In this document: positions 21,559 to 31,646 of the stretch, in pieces | Layout: each line of letters opens with the position of its first letter | Position numbering within the stretch: the stretch's first letter is position 1 | DNA from: Macrolepiota albuminosa | Lineage: Eukaryota > Basidiomycota > Agaricomycetes > Agaricales > Agaricaceae | Direction: 5' to 3' | DNA length: 64,000 bases | Assembly (NCBI GenBank): GCA_027475525.1 | Contig: JAMWFC010000131.1 | Span: 527,076-591,075 of the forward strand | Made by a program: the position numbers and the translations under genes | Notes under the pieces: model-generated | Told to the model about the DNA's origin: nothing | The model's input: only the letters and a program-made list of their open reading frames with translations | Databases searched by the model: none

Positions 21559-21970
21559 ATGGTGTAGCTTTGGGATGTTGTAAAATCAAGAGAATCGTGA
21601 AGAAGACAAAGGTGATTGAGTGAAATAGGGTGATGTAGAGGCCACTTGAAAGCTATACCTTGAGAAGCTGCAGAGGTTTGAAGCAATTTTGCCCAAGGGT
21701 CATCACCCATCCATTCAACATGATTGAATAAATGCCAAAGACATAGGCCATTGATCCAAAGTTTGATAGATTGAGCTGAACAAGTGGCTATGTAACTGGC
21801 AACAAAACCTGCAATCAGAATAGGGTTCACAAGCATGCATAAGTTTTCAGGAACATGCTCAGAATCACAGAACTGAGTAAATCAAAGGATACCTGCACCG
21901 TAACATTGGCAAGTCTTTTCTTCAACAGAATATTGAGCCAGACTCCAGAACCCACGATACGACAGAAAAA
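21559..21970 (-). pseudogene. Tyrosine recombinase, N-terminal part
   Basis: This is the first piece of the split recombinase and its SAM-like core-binding domain. It reads RGFWSLAQYSVEEKTCQCYG, then GFVASYIATCSAQSIKLW, WHLFNHVEWMGDD and LLHDSLDFTTSQSYT, ending at the Gypsy target site. An in-frame TGA (21882-21884) sits where Arg fits the family (..GIL-R-FTQFCD). The start of the gene further upstream is not resolved. Confidence 0.7.
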
Positions 21971-23289
21971 TACTAAATAGACTAAAAAACAGTCAAGAGA
22001 ATCCTCAGTGTAATGTCGTGATGACAGAGAACAACTATATTTTCATACCTAAGAAACAGTCAAGAGACTATTGACTATTAGAAACAACCTGATACATAGT
22101 GAGAGAAACACTCACATCCTCAGTGTAACGTTGTGATGACAGAGAACAACTGAGGATGATGTGTCGTTTGAGCGTGTCTCTAAGTTCTAATCATGTGACC
22201 ACATAGCATAACTGTTAGACAAGCTACAAAATTTGTGCTGAAGGCACGAATCATAGCTCGTAACTGTTAGACGGACATATTATATTAGGTCAGTGAGACT
22301 ACATGGTCACATGATTTGGGGTTTAAAGACATAATTGTGTGACTTTACATCCTCAGTTGTTATTGTCATTGGGATGATTCACTGAGGATGTAAGTCTCTA
22401 GTTGTATTATTTGGAATCTTCTTCTAATTGTACATTAATGGACAGTACTTCAACTGTCTTGTTGGTATGATTAACACAGTTGTTATTGTCATTGAGACAA
22501 TTCACTGAGGATTACTTTGACTGTCTTATAGACTGTCTCATAGGTTCTTGGAACTGGTCTCACAATAACTGACCCAAACAGAATAGCATCTGTAACACAG
22601 AAGATAGAAGTTCTATAAAGATTTTAGTGTACACAGGAGGGAAAGCTTTTGAGATATGGTATTATCTGTGAGGAGACTGTGTGGAGTCCTCCACAGAATC
22701 AAATGTTGGTCAGCTGGTACAAGAGGTTGGAGGTGCAATGGTTCATATGAGTTGTTGAAATTCAGGGCTTGGAAGAAATCTTGTGTAGCAAAGAAACCAC
22801 TAGAAATTGTGGATCATCAGATGGGATAGAAGAATTGCCTGGCAAGTATTGAGAATGCTGTGAATGAGATGAAAGGAAGTACTGTGGTTCTTGAGGAGTG
22901 TAGATGTCCTGGGGTTCTTGGTGAGTCAAATTATGAGATTGTTCACGTGGAGTGTAAATGCTTGATAAGTTGGATGTTATGCTTATAGTGGATTTTGGTT
23001 TGTAAATATCACAGGATTTGATTGTTTTGGTAGGAGTGAAAGACAAAGGAAGTTTAAATATATTATTGGTAGAAGTAGAAGATTGATGGCGGTGAGATGT
23101 TCAGTCAAAAGAAAACTGAAGATTTAGTTGACCGGAAGTGTAGATGTCTTGTTTTTTTTGTTTTTGAGGTGTTTTTGTAATGTAAGGTCTGTAATAGGGC
23201 ACATAAATGTTTGGAGAAGTGGAGGAAGGCTGATAGCTTTGAAAAGGTTGAGATTTTTGATGGGGTTTGAAGTACATGGACATTGAAAC
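21971..23289. repeat. Linker between recombinase and RNase H, with short palindromic repeats
   Basis: Hairpin-like units with ends ACATCCTCAGT...ACTGAGGATGT occur near 22108-22160 and 22346-22391, and a partial one near 22472-22515. A minus-strand open frame at 22762-23046 encodes Ser/Pro/Gln-rich sequence with no known domain. It may be linker sequence of the DIRS-like element. Confidence 0.45.
22209..22272. repeat. 40-bp hairpin flanked by a 12-bp direct repeat, copy 3
   Basis: The hairpin AGCTACAAAATTTGTGC...GCACGAATCATAGCT (22221-22260) is bracketed by TAACTGTTAGAC at 22209-22220 and 22261-22272. This looks like an insertion with target duplication. Confidence 0.55.
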
Positions 23290-24690
23290 ACATGGAGAGA
23301 CAATGCTGTAGGTGTGCTCTTGCACCTAGGAGGTACTGTCAGACATTAATAAAAGAATTAGCAATATCATTGGGCAGTTCAAATCCCTGATTTAGATGAG
23401 TAGAGTTTGGCAGAGTGCACTCCCCATATGAAAGCACATCTACTGGGTTCAAATCTGAAGGAATAGAACAGAAAGAATGCATGATCATACATTTGTTAAG
23501 CCCTGAGTAGAAATGTCAAATGCAGAGATTAAGATAGATAGATCAACTGCGACCCTTTTGGTGAGCACCGATGGCCTCAGAGTTATCAGAGTAAACAAGG
23601 ATTCTCCTGGAGAATGAGAGGTATGTCAGAAAGGAATGGAACAAAAAATTAGATGATTGCCTATTGCAAAATCTGAGTTGATGCAGGAAATAGAATAAAA
23701 TTTTGATTGCTATGAATTTTAGCCAACAAATGTCTTGCCTGGGATGTTTCCAATCAGATTTAGAATTTAAAGTGTAATGGGAATGACCGAGCATTATACC
23801 AATGCCCCAGAATGTGGTGGCATTGATGTATATACTGAGATCTTCAAGAGGTTGGATCAGAAGGAGTTGATGGAAAGCAGATGTATCTTAAAGCCAGGTT
23901 TGCCACCATTTCAAGGAGTGGACAAAAGAATTAGTAAGGTGATGGTAAGAGGACATGAAGTTTGAAAAGATGGGCAAACAAGAAGAACCCTCAGGAAACA
24001 CAAAGGAAACGTGAATTAGAGTGCCATGTAATGCCTGAATATCTCTGAGTATGAAGTTGGCATAATTATTCTTGTGGGATTCCAACATTGAAGTTATGCA
24101 CAACAAATATTTCAAACATTTTTATCTGCCAAGGAAACATGTTTGCAGGGTAAGTCTTAGGCATAATCAATGAATTAAAAGGAATCTGTAAACTCTGTGC
24201 CCAATTTTTTGGCATGCCAAGGAACATTAAGACAAGATACAAGGTCAAGAACTGAATCCCTGTCATGGGCATAGAGGAAATTGTTATGGTGAAAAGGACC
24301 AGATGTATTGGGAAATTGGAAGCAATTGATGTTGTCTTCAAACTTGAACAACAAACTGTTGTCTCCTAACTGTACAGTCCAGATATCAACCAGGGCATTA
24401 GCAATCTGACCAGCATTGCTACTGGCAGGTCTTGCACCAAAAGGGTGGTTGTGATCAATGTAGAATTTCCCTTCAAAACTGACCACTGGAAAAGGCTTGT
24501 GGTCCAGGAGCACAGGGCATGTTCTGTGGAAGGACTTGATGTTGAAACAACATGCTTGTGTCCTGGGAGGTAAAACAGCAACCTGGGTTGAAGCAGCATA
24601 AGCATTGAAAGATATAGCAGACTTTAGGATATAAAGAAATGTAAGAAGGAAGATGGTGTAGGATAGGACAGATATCAAGAAATATCACCA
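23290..24690 (-). pseudogene. DIRS-like reverse transcriptase and RNase H
   Basis: The minus strand reads through RT motifs of the basidiomycete DIRS-like family: NIKSFHRTCPVLLDHKP, HPFGARPASSNAGQIAN, ALVDIW, the active-site stretch FKFEDNINCF and LNVPWHAKK. Further on come ALHGTLIHVSFVFPEGSS, LKWWQTWL and the RNase H segment (ATTFWGIGIML, VYSDNSEAIGAHQKGRS). In the relatives I know the active site reads YEDD; here it is FEDN, a GAC-to-AAC CpG change. Stops and frame breaks are spread over the 3' half. The upstream gag-like part is not visible. Confidence 0.7.
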
Positions 24691-24699
24691 AGAAAACTG

Positions 24700-24904
24700 A
24701 AACAACAAATAGGACAGACAACACCAAAGCAGCATGCACAAAAGAACATATGGGCAAGAGAAATAAGAAAGCAGCAAAAGATGTGAGGAAAGGACATAGG
24801 AAGCACCAAAAGGTGTAAGGAAAGGACAGAGAAAGACTGAGAAATAGAATCACACATATTTTATAGGCAAATAAAATCCTGAGTTATTATATCTTTAGAC
24901 TATA
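24700..24904. other. A-rich junction between the DIRS-like relic and the PIF1 gene
   Basis: A short direct repeat (aggaaaggaca..gaagcaccaaaaggtgtaagg-type) lies near 24785-24835. There is no gene. Confidence 0.4.
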
Positions 24905-25839
24905 GGCTGAACAAAGACCAGCTGAGAGTGTTCTGCATCATGGCTAATCACACAACATCATATATGCCTGAGCAACTTAAATTGTATATGGGAGGAATGG
25001 TGGGCACTGGGAAAACCCAGGTGCTCCAAGCCCTCATCAAATATTTTGAAGCTAGAGGAGAGGCATATCGTCTGGCTGTGATTGCATCTACCAGCACTGC
25101 TGCATCACTTATAGATGGCTCAACATATCATTTGATGTTTGGCATTAATGACATGGTTGATGTATTGAAAAAACAACTTGTTTAAATTAAAATTCATCTA
25201 CTAGGTGTCAATTACATGTTTTTCAACAAAGTATCTATGTTATTGTGTCGAGACTTGTACAAGATATCTACAAGACTGGCTCAGCTGTCTGGTAGACTAG
25301 ATATCCCTTTTGGGAGTATGAACATGGTATTCACAGGTGATTTTGCTCAGTTACCCCCTGTTGCTGAGCACAAAGGATTGGTGTTATATAGTAGAACTGT
25401 AGGTTTAAATACCAAAACATTGAAGGATCAGGAGTCAGCCATAGGCAAGGCTGTATGGCATCAGATAACAACCATCATCATATTGCATAAAAACATGAGG
25501 CAGAAAACTTAGTCCACAAAGGACGCAGCTTTGCATATTGTGCTCGAAAACATGAGGTATAGAGCATGCACTAAAGAAGATGTGAAGTTTCTCAGGAGCA
25601 GATCATTGGCTGTCTCTAATAGCTGTCTATCTATATCTGACAAACAATTCAGAAACATTTTTATAATCACTGCATAAAATGTGGACAAAGACACTATTAA
25701 CATTATAGGAAGTACTCAATTTGCAAGTGAGAGTCATCAGGAACTAGTGCATTTCTACAGCAAGAATAGTCTGTCATACAGAGGATGGCAATGAAACAAA
25801 AACCCATTCATCTAACTACACATGTTCTAAAGAAACCGT

Positions 25840-26990
25840 TGATAGGCTTCTACTCGGACTGAGCGCATCAAGGGACATTATAGGCCAACCAACACTTGAC
25901 GTACTGAAGACTCTAGCAACCAGTTGGGAACATAGAGCAGCCCTAACTCTGGCAATCTACTACAGGATTTAGCCATTTACCCTAACCGCTAGCTACCAGG
26001 CCTTCAGCACACTCCATTCACCTATCCCAAAAGACAGAGGCTCAGAACGTATAGTGCTAACACAATGGCGGGAGAGGACTCTAACTAAACCCCAATCACT
26101 TCCAGAAGGAGCCAGCAACAGGCACTGCCATTTGACGAGGCACTTCAATCAGAAGTCTAAAAGGATCAATGATGGTGGCACTGGATATACTTAAATCTGA
26201 CATCTGGACCTGTCAGGAACTGGTACAATGAGTAGCGCTGACATTAGCACTCACGGCGTCTGTCGAGGATTTTCCGACCATACCCTGGAACAGCCTGGCC
26301 AATCGGAGTTATAGTAAAAGTGAGCAGACTCGGCGTCTGTCGAGGATTTTCCGACCATACCCTGGAACAGCCTGGCCAATCGGAGTTATAGTAAAAGTGA
26401 GCAGACTCATATAATTCTAAGTCAATATAGAGTCGCTGCTGGTCACCGTGGGTCATAATGCCATTGGTCACCGTCATCCATGTGCAAAAGGTTGCCATTG
26501 ACAGGTCGTTGTTAGAGGAAACCACAAGGAGAGGTGCTAGGAGGTAGCACTGCAGATGGACTTTTATCTTGGCAAACACGGTAGTGTATAGTATATAAAA
26601 TAGCTACTTTACATGTATATAAAAAACGAATCGTAACCCCTTGAGCACACGGTTACACTTAGCATTCAAATTGTGCTAGCTTTCTTTGACTTCGTCACTA
26701 AGTCAGGCGCTAGCCTCGTCTATCTTGTCTTCATCATTTACGGTGCCACCTACAGGCACAATATGCTGTGCTACTCATCTTTTTCTTCAATATCTTTGTT
26801 TAAACTACAATGCTTACCGTCTGCCAGGTAGCCTCTGAAGCGCTATAATTTAGCGCATCATTTTATCACCTCCGCTTGAGCACACCGGGACCCTGTCAGG
26901 ACTCCTCACAACTATGCACGCCAAGTGCTGGAGACGGTGTTGTACTGCGTATATGTCCAGCGCACCCAACTACAGTTGGCGTCATCACCA
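25840..26990. mobile_element. LTR-like insertion in the PIF1 relic
   Basis: The first ~160 bp (TGATAGGCTTCTACTCGGACTG...) are closely similar to 63839-64000, where they begin abruptly inside another element. That fixes the left boundary at TGATAGG. The insert is richer in CpG than the PIF1 sequence around it and contains TATA-like runs (gtatataaaat, 26590-26620). The right end is uncertain (between about 26815 and 27000), and no clean target duplication was found. A solo LTR is the likeliest reading. Confidence 0.5.
26254..26407. repeat. 77-bp tandem duplication (site 14)
   Basis: 26254-26330 is repeated at 26331-26407 inside the LTR-like insertion. Confidence 0.9.
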
Positions 26991-27372
26991 TGAGATTTTC
27001 TTCAACTATACAGTGTGTGTTGTGAGACCAACCTCTGTTATCTTGCAGTATTCAAGTCACAGGAAAGCTGTTTTTGTGTGTAGGCTTGCCTGTTATAATT
27101 AAGAATAATGTGGCTACAGAATTATGTATCACCAACAGACAAGAAGATTTTGTATATAGTTGAAAAAGTTGCATCAGATTGGCCAGACAAATTATTCTGA
27201 ATATGTTATTTGTACTACTCAACAATCCTCTGCAAAGAGTAAAAATCAATGGACTTTCCAATAATGTAGTTCCAATTGTATGTATAAGCATGCATCTTAA
27301 ATGTAGACTTCTTAGCAATAACAATGTGTCTCTGTCTCAATCACAGATAGAGGTATTGGTAAACTACACCAT

Positions 27373-28169
27373 TGTCATGACCCCTCTCATCCAGAATCAC
27401 CCCAGGACACTCCCAGAACCCCATCCAGGACTCCTCTGCCAACCCTGCAACATGACCCCTGCCATCAGGACCACCCCCACCACCATCACACACATCAAAC
27501 CCTGCCATCACAACTACACCTTCTGACAGCCCTGCATCATGGACCCTGGGGCCATCCGCTTCAATTGCTGGATCACATCAATTACCTCAGCTATCACATG
27601 TCACGCATTAAGGCCACCCCTCTGCGCTAATTGATCATGCACCCTGCATGCATGATCCCCAGTATACAATTTCCTCCTCCCTCTGCCGCTGCCCATTAAG
27701 TCCCAGAATTGCCCCAGACATCTGGGAACTCCTCAGGAACCCAGGGCAGCCCCCACCAGTACTTAAAGAGTAGACATTTACTTGTCATACTTTAGTCTTG
27801 ATATTACATTGATTGTTTGCATGCCCTTTGACTGACTGATACACACTGACTGGCATGCTTGGCTGGCACACTTCAACTGGCATGCTCAACTTGTTTGCAT
27901 GCTCTTAAAATTGATACACACTTTGTGACTTAAGCTTTACTAACTGGGTCTCGTCCTAGAATTCCTGGTTCTTGACTTGACTCTAATCTCTTAATCCTTT
28001 TGACTTCACCCAATCCTCAGACTAAGTCCCTTACCCTGGGAATCTCCTGTTCATGTCTTGAACCCCAGAGCACAGTCCGGAGTTCCAGACATCTGAGTAC
28101 ATGTAGATCAAGTCTGCCTCGTAAGGGCATTGCTTTTTAGAAAAGCCCCTGACTCAGTAGAACCTAACA
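27373..28169 (+). mobile_element. Solo LTR of the Gypsy family, old and CpG-depleted
   Basis: The sequence aligns along its length with the Gypsy LTR: TGTCATGACCCC at the start, the conserved AGTCTTGATATTA, and CCTAACA at the end. CpG sites of the younger LTRs are mostly TpG or CpA here. It has a perfect target duplication ACCAT (27368-27372 and 28170-28174). Removing it rejoins the PIF1 frame. Confidence 0.88.
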
Positions 28170-29143
28170 ACCATGACGGATTATGCAAGTCAAGAAAAGA
28201 CTAGACCTTACATCCAGTAGACTTAACCAAGTGTCAATCACACTAAGCCTATTACACTGCACTATCCTGCAGTGCTACAGTTGCAGGAATGCTTATCATC
28301 TAAGAATTTGATGCTAACAAAATACAAGGCAAAGCAAGTAGTGCATTGCACAGGGAATTTTGTGACTTGGAATTGCTTGATGAAATAACCAAACTCAGAT
28401 ATATGAACCAGCTCCCTAAAAGTTTTGTCAATTCACCTTGATGATCTGATCTAATTTATTTATTTAGACAATGCAAACAAAAAGGTTACATGCCCTCTAA
28501 CCTTCATACAGCCTTACATTGGAGTGACAAGGACCCTTACAATGATGCATTATTCCTAGATATCAAATGGCAGTTTGCTAGTGAAGATAGACCTATTAAG
28601 CCACCGCAATCTCCTGAAAGCAAATTTATTCCAGCTAAGGCTAAGGGCACTCAGCCCATAGTACATCCTCAACCAAGACTCAGCAAAATAAATCAAAACC
28701 ATGACAATAGTTCATCCAACTTGAAATTTTTGAAAAATATTATAAGCAGTGAACAGGAATTAAATATGGACAGATATGAAGGACTGGTTGGAACTAAGTG
28801 GATTGCCAACAGTTGCATGTACAATGTGGTGATAACTATATTGTACAATATGCAAGATGCCATGTTACTATGGTCAATGAATTTCCAATTATTTGGGATA
28901 TCAATCATGCAAAGCATGGAAAGCAACTTCTTATCAATGCACAAAAGTAAAATCACACTGAAAGATGCAAGAGAGGATTTGAGAAATCATATGAACAATT
29001 GTAATCTGAGAAACTTTTTGTATGATGAACTAACAAGTGTTCATGCTGTGATTGAAGAGTTGCTTATATACAGACAAAATGTATGCACATCATACATGCA
29101 CTGTCCATGTGGTCATGCAGTTAACAGAAGAGCTGTTACATCA

Positions 29144-29297
29144 AATTCATGTCAGATTGCCATACTAGATAATTCACAACCATCAATACAACATTTTCTA
29201 AGAAACATGGAATTTCTTACAATTCATGTCAGATTGCCATACTAGATAATTCACAACCATCAATACAACATTTTCTAAGAAACATGGAATTTCTTAC
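29144..29297. repeat. 77-bp tandem duplication (site 15)
   Basis: 29144-29220 is repeated at 29221-29297, in the C-terminal part of the PIF1 relic. Confidence 0.9.
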
Positions 29298-29650
29298 CAA
29301 ATCTCAGTGCAGAACATGTGCATCTGAATTAGTTAAAATAATGAGAATAGTATACACAGCGCCAATACTGTCTTTTGATGTGGTGTCAATCAACATCACA
29401 ATTGATAGATACATTGATGTGCTGGTTTATGGGTTGAGAGACAAATGATATTATCATATATTTCACAAACAGTCATTTTACTTGTCAATATGTGGATTTG
29501 TCCTTGAGGATGTGGTTCCATGACAGTTTAATTACTGGTAGAAGGTTGATTGTTGAAGAAGGCAGTCTGGATACATTGGATATACAAGTCTGCAGAGGTA
29601 GTAAAGCAATAATAATGTTATATGTCAGAGTGGCATGATTATATATTACT

Positions 29651-30568
29651 GATGGGGAGTTGTTTAGTTTGAATCAAGTCTGTGTATTTAAGGATATAGG
29701 TCATATTGTTCAAACGACCCCTTGCAAAATCAGGACAGTTCATGTGAATTTGAACAACATGAGGTCATATGATCTTAAAAAATCATTGGTGGTCAGACAC
29801 CCAAATGCTGACATAATATATATATATATTAGTTCCCAATTATATTTTATAAATTAGTTACAACAGCTGTCTGAACTGTAATATGAAGTAAGTTCTACTG
29901 TCTCAGTCTTTGGAAAAGGACTGAGGGGCCAGAAAGGGAAATTCCTCCAATAGAGGAGAACGGTGGCTGAGTAACTATACATTGTCCTGGAGAAGGAAAT
30001 AGGTAAAATAAAATAAAGAAATAAGAAAAACTTTGAGATGCTGGGAAGTAACTGATATGCCGCCGCCACAGCATCGAGTCTATTTCGACATGAACTCTAA
30101 GCTCTCAAAACAGTAACTTCCATTACAATATCATAATTGACATTGTAACAAAACGCAATTTCTAAAGGACAACCTCTATGGGCTGGGATAGTGTGGTGTG
30201 ACCTGCTTTCTGTAAAGAAATCAGACCTCCACATTACCAGAAGCAGAAATGCATTTATGCACAAATCCCAGATTTTTGTCCAGGAGACAGGATAAATAGA
30301 TCGCTTAAATGTCGATGTATATGTATACTAGATACACTAGATGCCATATGTCATATGCTAAGATATGTGTAGTACGTATAAACGTATAAATTACAAGTGC
30401 GAATGCTCCGGGATGCCATAAAAGGAAGGAATGAGCAGTAAGGAAGAAGACGGAAGTAAAGTTGCGAAACAACAAATGGACGAGTTGAATGTTGGATTGT
30501 CTGGACGATGGCAAGACCCAAGCCCAGACTCAAAACCCAAATGCAACCGCTTGCCTCTTCCCAAATCA
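29651..30568. other. No gene recognised
   Basis: The stretch is AT-rich at its left end and changes to host-like composition near 29880. It probably holds the 3' flank of the SNARE gene. Nothing else can be supported. Confidence 0.4.
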
Positions 30569-31646
30569 CTACGTCTTAAACACAATTATCATCACCAGCA
30601 ACACAAAAATCAGCACCCCAATCGCCACCGTTGAACCTATATCATAACGTCGACATTAGCTTCCAATGGAAGAAAGAGAAGAAATCTCAAAACTTAAGCA
30701 CTCACCATTTCCCTTGACCCCCCTCCCAACCCTCTCCAGTCCCCTCCTCGCCCTCCCGAGTCTGCCCTCTGTTCTCTCCACATCCGTATCGAGTTCCTCC
30801 AGCAGCCCGTGGTGCACGTCTAACTCGTCATTGATCTGCAGTGAGATGTGGTGTTGCCGTGTGATGGAGTGCGAGAGGCGCGACAGGTGCTGGTCTTGTT
30901 CTGTAGGGAGAAAAAACCAGCGTTAATCAAAGTAGCTTCTTGATCTCCAAGGACAGGGAAAGATGTATGTACCATCCATCATCCGTCTCTGTTGCAACAT
31001 GATTCCATGATCATCTTCGTTATCCGTAGCAGCAAGAGCACTAGCCGCGGGATCCTCATCCGTGTACGGCGTATACGTATACGTCGGCTCCGCAAGGACC
31101 TTTGAGTTTGGGTTCGGAACCGTTGGTTGGGGGGCAATGACCTTCTGCTCTTGCTCCTGCTCCTCCTGCAGACTACGCACATGATCATGAACTCTCCAAA
31201 TACCATATAGAAACACGCAGAGACAAGACGAGACAAACATACCTCTCAACAACCCCGCTGTCGTCTCCCAACATCCCCCTCATCCTCTCATACTGCGTCC
31301 TCAACAATTTCGTGGCCTCTGTGTTCGTCCTCCCTTCCTTCTTTTCCAGCTCAAGTATCCCCTCCCGCAACCGCGCTAGGTTCTTCGCTATCTGTGCGAG
31401 GTGCAGGGACGCCTTGCCCTGGGCTGGCGCGGGCGTCGAGGATGAGGATGAGGGATTAGATGGAGGTGCTGATGATAAGGGGTCGTGACGATTGAATATG
31501 GGGTTGGTAGAGGGGTTGGGCGAGGGATAGAACGAAGGCAACGTCTGCGCCCTCTGTCTCTCCAACAAGAGCGAGAGCGTAAGCGTCGAAATAGACGTTA
31601 ATTTCGCTAGGGTGCTACTACTAGAACTTGAGGTATTTGCAGACAT
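30569..31646 (-). CDS. Syn8/syntaxin-8-like Qc-SNARE
   Basis: Four exons (31243-31646, 30973-31172, 30706-30900, 30569-30636) with introns of 70, 72 and 69 bp give 288 codons plus stop. All junctions are GT/AG and keep frame. The N-terminus is helical (AQIAKNLARLREGILELEKK). A SNARE motif lies at about residues 200-262 (LSRLSHSITRQHHISLQIND, then LLEELDTDVERTEGRLGRAR). A C-terminal tail anchor (STVAIGVLIFVLLVMIIVF, then KT) ends the protein. Such Qc-SNAREs drive endosome/vacuole membrane fusion. The family assignment rests on the SNARE pattern plus tail anchor; a Tlg1 or Vam7-type role is less likely, since Vam7 lacks a membrane anchor. Confidence 0.85.

Larger units (their letters stand above)
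4273..24700 (-). mobile_element. DIRS-like tyrosine-recombinase retrotransposon, decayed and split by two LTR elements
   Basis: Reading the minus strand from 24.7 kb downward gives a reverse transcriptase, an RNase H, a low-complexity linker and then a tyrosine recombinase. That is the gene order of DIRS-type elements, which integrate with a tyrosine recombinase instead of a DDE integrase. The recombinase gene is interrupted by the Copia element (4703-9893) and the Gypsy element (10164-21558). Both interruptions are clean and in frame once the element and one target duplication are removed. Stops and lost catalytic residues show the copy is dead. Element termini are not identified. That the RT and the recombinase belong to one element rests on shared strand, order and similar decay. 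Confidence 0.65.
24905..29650 (+). pseudogene. Helitron-type PIF1-like helicase with C-terminal cysteine-protease-like part, decayed
   Basis: The frame opens with LNEDQLRVF and Walker A GGMVGTGKTQVLQAL (near 25000), then STSTAASLIDGSTYH and the Walker B region VFTGDFAQLPPV (near 25333). The helicase resumes after an LTR-like insertion at about 27010 (LFLCVGLPVIIKNNVATELC). A solo LTR (27373-28169) interrupts it at VNYT/MTDYASQ, exactly in frame. Downstream come LELLDEITKLRY, MPSNLHTALHWSDKDPY and a Cys-containing box KWIANSCMYN, like the NSCAYD box fused to PIF1 in many mushroom genomes. Homology continues to about 29640. Many stops are present. No Rep nuclease was seen, so Helitron origin is inferred. 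Confidence 0.65.

Noticed and set aside
23440..23480. tRNA-like B box 'gggttcaaatctga'
   Set aside because: It lies within the decayed RNase H coding stretch of the DIRS-like element. No A box or cloverleaf could be formed.
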